A stretch of DNA of 64,000 nucleotides, taken from the NCBI RefSeq assembly GCF_044762655.1, contig NZ_JBIWER010000001.1, forward strand, positions 310,001 to 374,000. The letters run 5' to 3'. Source of the stretch: Psychrobacillus sp044762655 (GTDB lineage: Bacteria > Bacillota > Bacilli > Bacillales_A > Planococcaceae). A model generated the notes under the pieces. It had not been told where the DNA came from. It searched no databases and saw nothing but the letters and a program-made list of their open reading frames with translations. Positions 1-9,159 of the stretch are shown piece by piece (the first letter of the stretch is position 1; each line of letters opens with the position of its first letter). The translations under genes were made by a program, and so were the position numbers.

Positions 1-111
1 TATCCTCCAGAGGAATCTAGAGAAAATCTAGAAGTTTACAAAAATTTAGGGCTTGAAATGCTCGGGAAATATAATGAGCTGTTTTTAGAATTTAAAATGA
101 GCGCAAACTAA
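1..111 (+). CDS. C-terminal fragment of an unknown protein (truncated by the window edge)
   Basis: An open frame runs from base 1 to a TAA at 109-111 and encodes 36 residues ending FLEFKMSAN. The start lies outside the window, so the family cannot be told. It is followed within a few bases by a strong terminator, which supports it being a real gene end. Confidence 0.6.
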   Translation, partial: YPPEESRENLEVYKNLGLEMLGKYNELFLEFKMSAN

Positions 112-116
112 AGTGG

Positions 117-146
117 AGAGTCGTCAATTATGACGACTCTTTATTA
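117..146 (+). terminator. Intrinsic terminator of the upstream partial gene
   Basis: A perfect 10-bp stem AGAGTCGTCA / TGACGACTCT with a 4-base loop is followed by a T-rich stretch, six bases after the stop codon. Confidence 0.85.
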
Positions 147-200
147 TTCTCCAAAATTTATAATTTCGCTACTCGAAAGTTTTTATTCTAACCGGAATAT

Positions 201-208
201 GGTAGAAT
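201..208 (+). promoter_or_regulatory. Possible extended -10 promoter of the MFS gene
   Basis: A TGG-TAGAAT sequence resembling an extended -10 element lies about 40 bases before the MFS start codon. There is no good -35 box, so this is tentative. Confidence 0.35.
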
Positions 209-248
209 CGATAGACGTGTATAAGTATTTACAGAAAGCAGGAATTTT

Positions 249-1433
249 ATGGCGAAGAAAACAAACAACTCTGCATTGTATATTTTAATGTTCAATATGT
301 TCATAGCAATGTCTGGAATAGGTTTAGTAATTCCGGTTATGCCCCAATATTTAGAGACCTTTGGTGTAGCAGGTCAAGCACTTGGGTTTATCATAGCATC
401 ATTTGCTTTTGGACAATTTTTATTTTCACCTTTAGCTGGTGACCTATCCGATACATTAGGACGTAAAAAACTAATCATGGTAGGATTGATAATATTTTCA
501 GCCTCTCAATTATGGTTTGGATTAGCAACTCATGAATGGATGTTGTACACAGCTCGATTTGTTAGTGGTATTGGAGGAGCTTTTTTAATACCAGCTACAA
601 TGGCCTTTGTTGCTGATATTACCTCTTTAGAAGAACGTGGAAAAGGAATGGGATTCCTAGGAGCTTCTATGTCTCTAGGATTTATGGTTGGTCCCGCAAT
701 TGGTGGATTTTTAGCAAAAGTAAGTTTAACCTTCCCGTTTTATATGGCTTCTGTAGCAGCAGTTATTGCAGCAGTTATTTCATTAATCATCCTACCTGAT
801 ATAAAAAATGCTGTTTCAGAGATTCCACCTGAACCTAAAAAACGCGAAAATATATTAACACAAATGAAAAATTCAGTGAAAACACCTTATTTTATGATGT
901 TAATCATCATATTTGTTTTCACTTTTGGTATTGCAAATTTCCAAACGACCTTTTCTTTGTATGTAGATCATAAATATAATTATACTCCACAAGATATTGC
1001 TGTTGTATTAACAGTAGGTGGATTTATCGGGGTTATCGTACAAACATTGGTAGTGGAGAAACTATTTAAACGATTTGGTGAATTGAATGTTATTCTAGTT
1101 AATCTAATTGTTGCTGCTATAGCTTTCCTACTATTCTTCGTAGTAGATGGTTTTGCGCTAGTGTTACTAGTTGCATCGATATTCTCTACCGCTACAACGC
1201 TCATTCGTCCAGCCGTTAATACCGTTATTTCAAAATTGGCGGGAAATGAACAAGGGTTTGCAGCAGGGATGAATAATGCCTATATGAGTTTAGGCAGTAT
1301 GGTTGGACCAGCACTTGCGGGAATGTTTTTTGATATAAATATTAATTATCCTTTTATAATAGGTTCCATTATTTTGTTAGGCTCGTGGGCAATCACACTT
1401 GTTTGGATAAAAAGAAAAAAACCAATTATATAA
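249..1433 (+). CDS. MFS multidrug exporter, NorA/Bmr/Blt-like (DHA1 family)
   Basis: A 394-residue, 12-helix major facilitator. Motif A (GDLSDTLGRKK, about residues 64-74) lies between helices 2 and 3, and the antiporter motif C (GFMVGPAIGG, about 144-153) lies in helix 5. The length and the pattern IGLVIPVMPQYL at the N-terminus are those of proton-coupled drug exporters such as NorA and Bmr. It sits in the plasma membrane and probably expels hydrophobic or cationic drugs in exchange for protons; the substrate cannot be told. An AGCAGGA ribosome site precedes the ATG. It is transcribed alone and ends at a terminator shared with the convergent VWA operon. No dedicated regulator is adjacent. 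Confidence 0.85.
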   Translation: MAKKTNNSALYILMFNMFIAMSGIGLVIPVMPQYLETFGVAGQALGFIIASFAFGQFLFSPLAGDLSDTLGRKKLIMVGLIIFSASQLWFGLATHEWMLYTARFVSGIGGAFLIPATMAFVADITSLEERGKGMGFLGASMSLGFMVGPAIGGFLAKVSLTFPFYMASVAAVIAAVISLIILPDIKNAVSEIPPEPKKRENILTQMKNSVKTPYFMMLIIIFVFTFGIANFQTTFSLYVDHKYNYTPQDIAVVLTVGGFIGVIVQTLVVEKLFKRFGELNVILVNLIVAAIAFLLFFVVDGFALVLLVASIFSTATTLIRPAVNTVISKLAGNEQGFAAGMNNAYMSLGSMVGPALAGMFFDININYPFIIGSIILLGSWAITLVWIKRKKPII

Positions 1434-1458
1434 ACAATGTAGAAAACTAAGGTCAGAA

Positions 1459-1500
1459 AAAATAACCGTTAGTGAGCAATGGCTCATTAACGGTTATTTT
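1459..1500. terminator. Bidirectional terminator between the MFS gene and the VWA operon
   Basis: A 19-bp stem with one G-T pair (AAAATAACCGTTA... / ...TTAACGGTTATTTT) and a 4-base loop, flanked by A-rich and T-rich sides, lies between two convergent genes. Confidence 0.85.
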
Positions 1501-1508
1501 TATATTAC

Positions 1509-4106
1509 TTATCGTTTTTTCTTTTCTCTTACTAATTTCCCTAAATTCGTAGCAGAAGTAGAATTTTCTGATTTCATTTTTTTACGTGTTCTTTTGAATG
1601 GTGCAAGTAATAGATGGAATCCGAATCGTCTGATCGTTATATCAATGAAAAATAAAAGAATGGCAACCATTAAAAGTAATTGTTGGATAGATTGTTTCTC
1701 CGAGCTCGAGAGCTCCATTTCCCGGAAAGCCTCAGAAGGTTCCGTCAGTAGCTTACCATCTGTTTTTGCTGAAATCATCTCCAAAATTGCTGTATTCGGC
1801 TTTTGTATTTTGTATTCCTCGCTATAAGGAATGGAAATACCGGCTTGGTATAGTGCATCCTTTTCATTTGAAATACGGAAAAACACAAGCCCAGGGTCAC
1901 TGTCAACTGTTACTCTTGCTTTACCAGGCGCAAGTGCTTCAGATGTAACCGAAAGCTCATCTCCTCGTTCGTTAACAGCTGCTATTTCTAAAAAGGAGGA
2001 TGTACCTGTTGGATCTGTTACCGTGAATGATTCATCTGATGACTTTTGAATTGAGAATGGTACCTCACTATAGGCCGGTAGTAATCTTGATACGGCCGTA
2101 TTCCAAAAATCATCCCAATTACCCCATCTTGCAAAATCTCCGCTCCATTCACCCGTTGAATCTGATGTAAATGCAATCGTGCGACCGAGACCGTACATCC
2201 ATTCTGCTAATACAGGATCCTCTTTTTCACTTTCTGCGATAACGGATGCTGTTTGTTTCGGTGTAGTTGCAATATAAGCATTCATTTGCGGTACACCTTC
2301 TGCAAATAAGCTCGTCCACGCTGCATCACCATAAATTGTTGGATAGAATGGATTATCCTCGATATATGTTCTTGAAATCATTGCAGTCTCGGTGGACATT
2401 ATTGCAGGTATAGTAGATTCATCTTGGACATCGTAAAACGTGCCCCCTCCCATTTCTGCTAAACTTTCTAATAATGATCTATCTGCATCTTGACCAACTG
2501 CAACAGTGGAAACAGTTATTAAATTATTCTTTCCATCCTCTAACAGCGTTTGATAGTCATTGCTCGTACCTGACTGACCATCCGTCAATAATATAATATG
2601 CTTGCGTTGTAGTTTGAGAGGTGATAATTTTTCATATGCTAGAGCTAAGCTTGTATATATTTCTGTTCCTCCGCCAGACCCTACCGATAGTATACTTTCG
2701 ACAGCGGTTTCTTGATCATTTAATGGAGCAGCCTCTATAATTTCCCAAGGTCGATCATCAAATGCGATAAACCCAAGTGTGTCTCCTTCTCGAAGCATTT
2801 CCACAGAACGCGCAGCAGCTTCCTTCGCATATTCCAATTTTGTTCCACTCATACTTCCTGACCGGTCCATTACAATGACTAATCCTAGAGATGGCAGTTG
2901 CTGTTTTCCTTTTATCTCCATCTCAACAGGTAATAATCGCTCAATGGGACTCTTAAAATAGCCTCCTAAACCAAAGCTATTGTTCCCACCAACCATCATA
3001 AAGCCGACACCAAAGTTCTTCACTGCCTGTTCAATGACTGTCATCTTTTGTTCACCTACAACATGACCTGGGACATTATCAAATATCATTGCGTCGTATG
3101 TTAAATAATTCGATAAATCAAAAGGTAGCACACTTGCATCAATGACATCTGCTTCTATAGCCTGTTGATCAATCACAGCCGCAATATTAGAAGAATTACC
3201 ATCATGGGTAACAATTAAAAGTCTCGGAGGTCTCTCTACATTTGTGACACTTGTCAGCTTGTTATTTTCAATTAGTCCATCCTCTGCCAGAACTACTTGA
3301 GCTTCATATTTAAGTAATCCTTCTCCCTTCGATGCATTTCTAAATGTATACGTATTGGTGCCTGGTTCTAGATTAATTTGTTCTCGTGTAATTAGCTGAT
3401 CATTTTGATATAGAAGTAATTCTGCCTCTGTAGCAATTGTCGCTTCTATTGTGACATTAAGTTGTTGCTGCTCCCCTTCAAAAGCCACAGGTGGAGTCTC
3501 AAAGGAAGTTATTGCAACATCTTCCGAAGACAATCTTGCCATTGGAACAACATCTATCGTGACATTCCCGCCAGCTATTTTCACTATTTCATCACTTACA
3601 GACCCTGTCGTTTCTAGTCCATCCGTAAAGAGGACTATTCTTGTTGCCTTGTTAGGCTCTATAATGCCAGTTGAAAGCTGTAAGGCTTTTGCTAAATCTG
3701 TATTACTAGGCTCTATCATAGGAGTAAAAATGGGTAAATTCACTTCTCCATCAGTCAACGCAACTTCTGTTTGAAAATCCTCAGCAAAAGTATAAACTCC
3801 TACCAGATGGGAAGCTTTTTTAGAATGCAAGCTCTCGTCTATCCACTCCGTTATTTGCTGATCAGTTCCTTGTAAAGAAGCAGATCTGTCTACCAAAAAT
3901 ACTACCTGTTCTTCCTTAATTGGTAATAATAAATAAGGATTTGTAATCCCTAATATTAAGCATAGAATAGCAATAATTCGTATATAAAATACTATTTTCG
4001 CTTCTGTTTTTAAGGACTTCTTATCTTTACTCCATGCCCAAATAAAATAAATACTAATAGGAATTAATAGCAATAGCCATAGTGGTTGGTCAACTCGTAA
4101 ATCCAC
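1509..4106 (-). CDS. Membrane protein with two VWA domains and a GATase1-like domain (last gene of the MoxR operon)
   Basis: 865 residues. Two N-terminal membrane helices (about 9-24 and 40-62) lead into a first VWA domain with metal-site motif DRSAS (D73) and LFTDG (about 159-163). A beta-rich region follows, then a class I glutamine-amidotransferase-like fold (about 294-395) without an obvious catalytic Cys. A second VWA domain has a complete metal site: DRSGS (D413), T480 and LLTDG (D509). A membrane helix near 814-833 and a Lys-rich tail end the protein. The start overlaps the preceding BatA-like gene by 17 bases, so the two are translationally coupled. Related proteins are typical partners of MoxR AAA+ ATPases; the actual function is unknown. 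Confidence 0.8.
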   Translation of the reverse strand: MDLRVDQPLWLLLLIPISIYFIWAWSKDKKSLKTEAKIVFYIRIIAILCLILGITNPYLLLPIKEEQVVFLVDRSASLQGTDQQITEWIDESLHSKKASHLVGVYTFAEDFQTEVALTDGEVNLPIFTPMIEPSNTDLAKALQLSTGIIEPNKATRIVLFTDGLETTGSVSDEIVKIAGGNVTIDVVPMARLSSEDVAITSFETPPVAFEGEQQQLNVTIEATIATEAELLLYQNDQLITREQINLEPGTNTYTFRNASKGEGLLKYEAQVVLAEDGLIENNKLTSVTNVERPPRLLIVTHDGNSSNIAAVIDQQAIEADVIDASVLPFDLSNYLTYDAMIFDNVPGHVVGEQKMTVIEQAVKNFGVGFMMVGGNNSFGLGGYFKSPIERLLPVEMEIKGKQQLPSLGLVIVMDRSGSMSGTKLEYAKEAAARSVEMLREGDTLGFIAFDDRPWEIIEAAPLNDQETAVESILSVGSGGGTEIYTSLALAYEKLSPLKLQRKHIILLTDGQSGTSNDYQTLLEDGKNNLITVSTVAVGQDADRSLLESLAEMGGGTFYDVQDESTIPAIMSTETAMISRTYIEDNPFYPTIYGDAAWTSLFAEGVPQMNAYIATTPKQTASVIAESEKEDPVLAEWMYGLGRTIAFTSDSTGEWSGDFARWGNWDDFWNTAVSRLLPAYSEVPFSIQKSSDESFTVTDPTGTSSFLEIAAVNERGDELSVTSEALAPGKARVTVDSDPGLVFFRISNEKDALYQAGISIPYSEEYKIQKPNTAILEMISAKTDGKLLTEPSEAFREMELSSSEKQSIQQLLLMVAILLFFIDITIRRFGFHLLLAPFKRTRKKMKSENSTSATNLGKLVREKKKR

Positions 4107-5847
4107 GTCGTCTTTGCACCTCCCACTCTATAACAAACAAAAGTACTAGTAAGATTAATAAATAAGGCACAAAAGAGTGAAATTGATGTTCATCCTTTGA
4201 ATCCATTTGCTGTCCAGACACTTTATAAGACTTGCCTTTATCAATTACTTTTTCTTCTTGAGACAATACTACAGAAAGGTTCTTCTCTACATCGTTTGAA
4301 CGCAGTACATATAGACCAGGTTTACTTGGTGCAAAGAATTTCCCACCATTTTCAATCGTATATTCATACTCATCATTCATCGTATAAATTTCCCACTCTT
4401 CCGTAGCACCAAGGGATAGAGCCTTTCGCTCATTGGGTGTGAATGCCCCAATGTAATCACTTCCTGCCGAAAGATACTCTTTAACACTCCACATAAATAG
4501 TGGAAACGTAGGACTCAATGGCCAATCCGTCATTTGAATATCTGAAAGTATTAGAATATCGCCTGATGGTGAGATTTGAATGAATGGATCCTCTCCAACA
4601 GTAGCAATCGTAGTATAGTCGTCTATAGGTGGATAAACTGAACTCACATATATATCGGATAAATCAGCAAAAGCAAATAACGGAGATTCCATTATATGCA
4701 CTATTCCATTTACTTCCTTAGGAGATGTATCATTTCTTCCAATATATAAGGTTGGCCTCTCACTATCATCCTCTATTTCAAATTGATTGGTGACAATAAT
4801 CCCTTCTTCTTTTATAAGACCCACTTGTTCTGAAGGTACACTGCTTACATTAATATCTAATGATTGAAAGGCAGTTCGAACGAGCGAATGAATAGAGCTA
4901 TCGATGAAAACATTAGACAATTGTTCCTGCATGAAGACAATAGTCTCATTATCTAATAGGTAAGAATCTTGAATGTCTATATATGCCCTCAAATAATTTG
5001 AATTTACAAGTTCATCAAATGATAACGTAATCGTTTCTTTTGGCGGTAGTTTAACAATCTCCGAAACTAATTTTTTCTCTTCATTTGATATCGTCAGCTC
5101 AGTTTTGGTCTCTTTATCTGACTGATTTTCAAGTTGAATTAACGTAGAGATTCCATTTACAGTTTCTGTTGCACCGAAACGTTTAATAGAAACATTCGTA
5201 CTGTTTACTTCTAAAGCTTCGATATTCCAGCTCACATTTTCATATTGTAAAGGAAGATTTTGCCTATCTAATTTATCGGTAAAAACGTAAACCGAAGTGG
5301 CTTTATTTTGAAAAAAAGATTGCGCAAAATCCAATGATTTAGACATATTTTCTGCCTCATAGCTGATCTCTAGTTTATTAATTTCTTTTATCATTTGCTC
5401 TGTATTCAATTCTTGGCGTAAAAGAACTGCTGGTTCATTTCCAGTTGTGATTAAAGTAAGTGGCTTCCCTGATAACTGCTCAACTAGCTGAAGCATTTTT
5501 TCCTTATGCTCTTCAAAAAGAGGAGTAGAATTATTCGTATGCACATTCATCGTTGCAGAAGTATCAACGATAAATACAATCTGTTCTCCAACAATGGCTT
5601 TCGTTTTCCAATAAGGTTGGAGTAAAGTTAAAACAAGCAATAGCATGGCAATCATTTGTAAATAAAACAAAGCATTCCGCTGTAAATGTTGCAAATATGG
5701 GGACGCTTTCGTTTCTTTCATCGCCTCTCGCCAAAACAATGTAGAGGAAACAGATTTTTTCACATATTTTTTTCGAAAAAAATAATATAGAAGCACAGCA
5801 ATTGGAAAAATGGCTGTCCAAGCATATGATAACTGATTAATACCCAA
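4090..5847 (-). CDS. BatA-like membrane protein with VWA domain
   Basis: 585 residues. The N-terminus has two hydrophobic helices around a basic loop, the layout of the BatA/aerotolerance N-terminal family. A VWA domain then begins at IVFIVDTSATM (D95). The metal site is incomplete compared with the downstream paralogue: DTSAT instead of DxSxS and a poor third motif, with VFTDK later. A single helix near 556-575 anchors the C-terminus, so most of the chain faces one side of the membrane. It lies between the DUF58 gene and the two-VWA gene in the same operon. Function is inferred only from context: a structural or metal-binding partner of the MoxR ATPase. Confidence 0.75.
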   Translation of the reverse strand: MGINQLSYAWTAIFPIAVLLYYFFRKKYVKKSVSSTLFWREAMKETKASPYLQHLQRNALFYLQMIAMLLLVLTLLQPYWKTKAIVGEQIVFIVDTSATMNVHTNNSTPLFEEHKEKMLQLVEQLSGKPLTLITTGNEPAVLLRQELNTEQMIKEINKLEISYEAENMSKSLDFAQSFFQNKATSVYVFTDKLDRQNLPLQYENVSWNIEALEVNSTNVSIKRFGATETVNGISTLIQLENQSDKETKTELTISNEEKKLVSEIVKLPPKETITLSFDELVNSNYLRAYIDIQDSYLLDNETIVFMQEQLSNVFIDSSIHSLVRTAFQSLDINVSSVPSEQVGLIKEEGIIVTNQFEIEDDSERPTLYIGRNDTSPKEVNGIVHIMESPLFAFADLSDIYVSSVYPPIDDYTTIATVGEDPFIQISPSGDILILSDIQMTDWPLSPTFPLFMWSVKEYLSAGSDYIGAFTPNERKALSLGATEEWEIYTMNDEYEYTIENGGKFFAPSKPGLYVLRSNDVEKNLSVVLSQEEKVIDKGKSYKVSGQQMDSKDEHQFHSFVPYLLILLVLLFVIEWEVQRRRGFTS

Positions 5848-5858
5848 ACTTTTTCACC

Positions 5859-6734
5859 TCATTGAACCCAATTTGCTCGTAATAATTGATGAAACATTGT
5901 ATGCGAAATACCCTCTTCTGCATTTACTTGTAGCATTTTAATGCCAAACTTATGACATAATAGTTCTATTTGCTGTTGATGTGTTTTTCTTTCCTGATGA
6001 TATGCTTCTAGCACTCTATTAGATATTGATACATTTACTTGTTCGCTAGTTTCGACATCCTCCAACTGAACGTCTCCACCATAGGAAGGATCTATTTCTT
6101 CGCTAGTAATAACATGTAAAATTCGAATGTCTCCAGCGAATTTCGGTAGCTTTTGAAGAAATCTTTGCCATGATTCGATACTTTCTAAACAATCTGTTAT
6201 AACAAATAAGACTGTACTATCTTTCGGTAGAAAAGGAAGTGCATGATCCGTAAAAGAGGAACTCATTGTCGGTTCGGGTATGTCAGAAATAGTTTGGATG
6301 AATGCTTTGCGATAAGTTGCTCCCTTTCTTCTAAAAGGAGGCTTTTTTTCCTCATTAACTGCTGAAAATGATAGTCGATCATCTCTTTGTAGCACAAGAA
6401 TACCTAAGGAAGCTGCTAATTGCTTTGCAAAGGTCCATTTTACAGGATCGCTCATTGACTTAGTTGTATCAAGTAATATATGAACTCGCATTTCCTGTTC
6501 GTCTAAAAAACGTTTGATAAAATATTTATCTGTACGAGCAAATACATTCCAATCTATTTGCCGTACATCGTCACCAGGAGAGTATTCGCGAAAGTCCGAA
6601 AAATCTAAAGAAGCCCCAAAACGCTGAGAGCGATGTGAACCTTTATGTTGACCTCTTAGTTTCGATTTGGTGGTTATGGATAGTCTAGTTAGTTTGGCTG
6701 CCCAATCCTTTGGAACTAAATGTTCGATACTCAT
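5859..6734 (-). CDS. DUF58 family protein of the MoxR operon
   Basis: 291 residues, soluble. It carries the DUF58 hallmark LDFSDFREYSPGDDVRQIDW (about 43-62), followed by a VWA-like fold starting at HILLDTTKSM. This member has no N-terminal membrane helices, unlike the second DUF58 protein at 22090-23250. Its ATG overlaps the moxR stop by four bases, indicating translational coupling. DUF58 proteins are standard companions of MoxR ATPases (for example B. subtilis YeaD next to YeaC). A direct interaction is likely from family knowledge but is not shown by the sequence. Confidence 0.85.
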   Translation of the reverse strand: MSIEHLVPKDWAAKLTRLSITTKSKLRGQHKGSHRSQRFGASLDFSDFREYSPGDDVRQIDWNVFARTDKYFIKRFLDEQEMRVHILLDTTKSMSDPVKWTFAKQLAASLGILVLQRDDRLSFSAVNEEKKPPFRRKGATYRKAFIQTISDIPEPTMSSSFTDHALPFLPKDSTVLFVITDCLESIESWQRFLQKLPKFAGDIRILHVITSEEIDPSYGGDVQLEDVETSEQVNVSISNRVLEAYHQERKTHQQQIELLCHKFGIKMLQVNAEEGISHTMFHQLLRANWVQ

Positions 6735-7723
6735 ACCGCTTGTCCTTGCTTAACTGATTGTAGGATAAGATTGATCAGTTCATCTGCTGTTTTTCCCTCT
6801 GCTTCTCCTTCATAGTTAAGTAATAATCGATGGCGTAATACAGGTTTTGCAACTGTTTTTATATCTGCTATCGATACATGGTAACGTCCAGCAACTAAAG
6901 CTCTTGCTTTGGCAAGCTTGATCAAGCTTTGCAAACCACGCGGACCACTTCCGTATTGAACATACTGTGCAATCTCAGGGATACTTGCCTTTTCTGGATG
7001 TGTCGCCGCAATAATGTCTACTGCGTATTCGAGCATATCGTCTGCAATAAGTACTTCCTTCACCATCTGCTGAGCATGCACTATTTCTTCTGCATTCATT
7101 ATTTTCTTTAACTGTATGGTTTGTCCACCTGTCGTACGTTTAGTTATTTCCATTAACTCGGCTTTAGATGGATATGATACTAGTATTTTGCATAAGAAAC
7201 GATCCATCTGAGCTTCTGGTAACGGATAGGTACCTTCCATTTCAATTGGATTTTGCGTAGCAAGTACAAAGAATGGTCGATCCATTTGTTTGGTCTCACC
7301 GAGTACGGTGACTGTTTTTTCACCCATCGCTTCTAGAAGTGCACTTTGTGTCTTCGGTGTTGCTCGATTTATCTCATCCGCTAACACCATCTGGCTAAAA
7401 ATTGGCCCCTTTTGAAAGGTAAATTGTTGTTTTCCATTTTCTAATCGTTCAATCATACTAGTTCCAGTAATATCTGAAGGCATTAAATCTGGGGTGAACT
7501 GAATACGTGAAAAGGACAAATCTAATACCTCTGAAACTGTTCGTATAAGCATCGTTTTACCTAAACCAGGTAATCCCTCTAGAAGGGCATGCCCATCTGC
7601 TAATACACAATAGATGGAAAACTCAACTGCCTCCTTTTGACCAACGATAAATTGTCCTATTTCTGTCCGAACATCATCTAAACGCTTACTCATATTCATA
7701 TAGTCTTCTGTTGTAAAAGTCAT
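6731..7723 (-). CDS. MoxR-family AAA+ ATPase (first copy)
   Basis: 330 residues. Walker A GLPGLGKT (about 50-57), Walker B LADEINR (about 114-120), sensor region ATQNPIEMEGTYPLPEAQ and the C-terminal lid are all present, so it should hydrolyse ATP. MoxR ATPases act as chaperone-like remodelers that load cofactors into, or mature, partner proteins carrying VWA domains. Here three VWA-type genes follow directly and an ABC transporter precedes. The stop overlaps the DUF58 start. A second, distinct MoxR copy is at 23247-24185. Confidence 0.93.
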   Translation of the reverse strand: MTFTTEDYMNMSKRLDDVRTEIGQFIVGQKEAVEFSIYCVLADGHALLEGLPGLGKTMLIRTVSEVLDLSFSRIQFTPDLMPSDITGTSMIERLENGKQQFTFQKGPIFSQMVLADEINRATPKTQSALLEAMGEKTVTVLGETKQMDRPFFVLATQNPIEMEGTYPLPEAQMDRFLCKILVSYPSKAELMEITKRTTGGQTIQLKKIMNAEEIVHAQQMVKEVLIADDMLEYAVDIIAATHPEKASIPEIAQYVQYGSGPRGLQSLIKLAKARALVAGRYHVSIADIKTVAKPVLRHRLLLNYEGEAEGKTADELINLILQSVKQGQAV

Positions 7724-7734
7724 GATTCCCTCCG

Positions 7735-9147
7735 CTATTCTCTATTTTCAACTGATGAAAAGTAGTCTTGGACAATTCTTTGTAAATCTGACGGTAATTG
7801 CATTCGTTCTGAGCTTTTTATATAGGATTCGGAATATTCGTTAACTACCTCTTCATATGGTCTTGCGGTACCTCGAGTTATTGGAGTATTTGCTGGTTGC
7901 TCACTCGCGGAATCTCCCTCTCCAAGTTCACCTGAATTTACTGAAGTATCTCCTTTCCCTCCAATTCTTGATGGAATGGAAAGTAAATCTCTACCTCCTG
8001 AACCTAACCCTGCACCTTGACCTTGACCTTGCCCTTGACCTTGGCCCTGACCTTGGCCTTGCCCCTGACCCTGACCCTGTCCTTGACCTTGGCCCTGACC
8101 TTGGCCTTGACCTTGACCCTGTCCCTGGCCTTGGCCTTGTCCTTGACCCTGTCCTTGACCCTTTCCTTGACCCTGTCCTTGACCCTTTCCTTGACCCTGT
8201 CCTTGAGTAGGTTGATTTTGTCCCTGCTGACCTTTAGGGTTGTTAGGAGTTTGTGAGCTGTTATTTCCTTGGGCAATACTATTTGAATTGAACGGTAATG
8301 ATTTACCCATCTTACTTAAAGTAGTTTGTGATTTAGATGCACTTTTTGCGAGGGAGTTATTAATATCCTTCAAACCTGCTAGCTCTGTTTGCTCTTCAGC
8401 CGTTAAACCAGAATCAGTTGAACCATTTTGTCCAGCTACCTCTTTTTTTTGTTCTAGTTTCTGTTCCTTAAGTGCTAACTCTTTTTGCTTTTTTACTACT
8501 TCACGCAAAGCTTCTTCTGCTGTATCTACATCTTTTAACTTTTCTTTAAGATCATTTAATTCTTTTTTTACGGGCTCTGATAACTCTCCCTTTTCAAGCT
8601 TACTCACTTTTTTCTTTAGTTCCTTTATAATCTCCTGCTCTTGTTCTAAATCCTTCGCCTCTAATTGTGTAGCTGCTGGGAATATATACAAACAAAGAAC
8701 TGCCGCAAGTGCCAAAACAAATCCTAAAATCCACTTAGGTTGAACATACTTTTTTTCACGCTTGCTAAATAACTGGAATGCAATTTCACTATTTTTTTCC
8801 GCTTTATCTATTAATCCTTGTGCAAGCAAGGATTTTTCCCCTATGAAAGCTAAAGCACTTACCAATAAATTATCCAAATAAAACGTATCCAGCTTCTGAA
8901 CTGCCTCGTTATTTGAAGGTCTTTTCCAAAAAGCGTACAAAAACGTACCTATAAAAACAGAACCTCCAACTAGAATGGAAGTTCTTAAGTAATAAGGAAA
9001 GACAAACAACCGAGATACTAAAAGAATAATCGCTGTGGCACTGAAACTATAAAATAAAGCAGCTTGGAGCATTCTAAAATAATGCTCCACTGCAAGACCA
9101 TTTTTAGCCCTATGAACGTACCGGATTAACTTTTTGGGTCTATTCAT
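7735..9147 (-). CDS. Membrane protein with coiled coil and long Gly-Gln repeat (MoxR operon)
   Basis: 470 residues. Two helices lie near 30-75 and a third near 138-156. A charged coiled coil follows (about 163-236, rich in Lys/Glu), then a 64-residue (Gly-Gln)n tract with scattered Lys (315-378). The C-terminal segment YEEVVNEYSESYIKSSERMQ resembles the conserved end of proteins found in other MoxR/VWA clusters. The start has a strong GAGGAGG ribosome site. The role is unknown; topology suggests a membrane base with a long flexible arm. The repeat tract is probably length-variable. Confidence 0.75.
   Translation of the reverse strand: MNRPKKLIRYVHRAKNGLAVEHYFRMLQAALFYSFSATAIILLVSRLFVFPYYLRTSILVGGSVFIGTFLYAFWKRPSNNEAVQKLDTFYLDNLLVSALAFIGEKSLLAQGLIDKAEKNSEIAFQLFSKREKKYVQPKWILGFVLALAAVLCLYIFPAATQLEAKDLEQEQEIIKELKKKVSKLEKGELSEPVKKELNDLKEKLKDVDTAEEALREVVKKQKELALKEQKLEQKKEVAGQNGSTDSGLTAEEQTELAGLKDINNSLAKSASKSQTTLSKMGKSLPFNSNSIAQGNNSSQTPNNPKGQQGQNQPTQGQGQGKGQGQGQGKGQGQGQGQGQGQGQGQGQGQGQGQGQGQGQGQGQGQGQGQGQGQGQGQGAGLGSGGRDLLSIPSRIGGKGDTSVNSGELGEGDSASEQPANTPITRGTARPYEEVVNEYSESYIKSSERMQLPSDLQRIVQDYFSSVENRE
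8014..8205. repeat. In-frame hexanucleotide-type repeat encoding (Gly-Gln)n
   Basis: About 192 bp of imperfect 6-bp units (CCTTGA / CCCTGA / CCTTGG and similar on the + strand) encode residues 315-378 of the membrane protein. The unit and its multiples keep the frame, so slippage would change tract length without breaking the gene. All six frames are open here, which produces spurious ORFs. Confidence 0.9.
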
Positions 9148-9159
9148 CTATTGTCCTCC

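Noticed and set aside
8014..8205. Possible CRISPR-like array
   Set aside because: The units are contiguous short coding repeats with no unique spacers.
8004..8276. Long ORFs on both strands over the Gly-Gln repeat (Leu/Asp-rich and Lys/Val-rich products)
   Set aside because: The 6-bp repeat leaves all frames open. Only the frame of the 470-residue membrane protein has flanking coding sense and a ribosome site.
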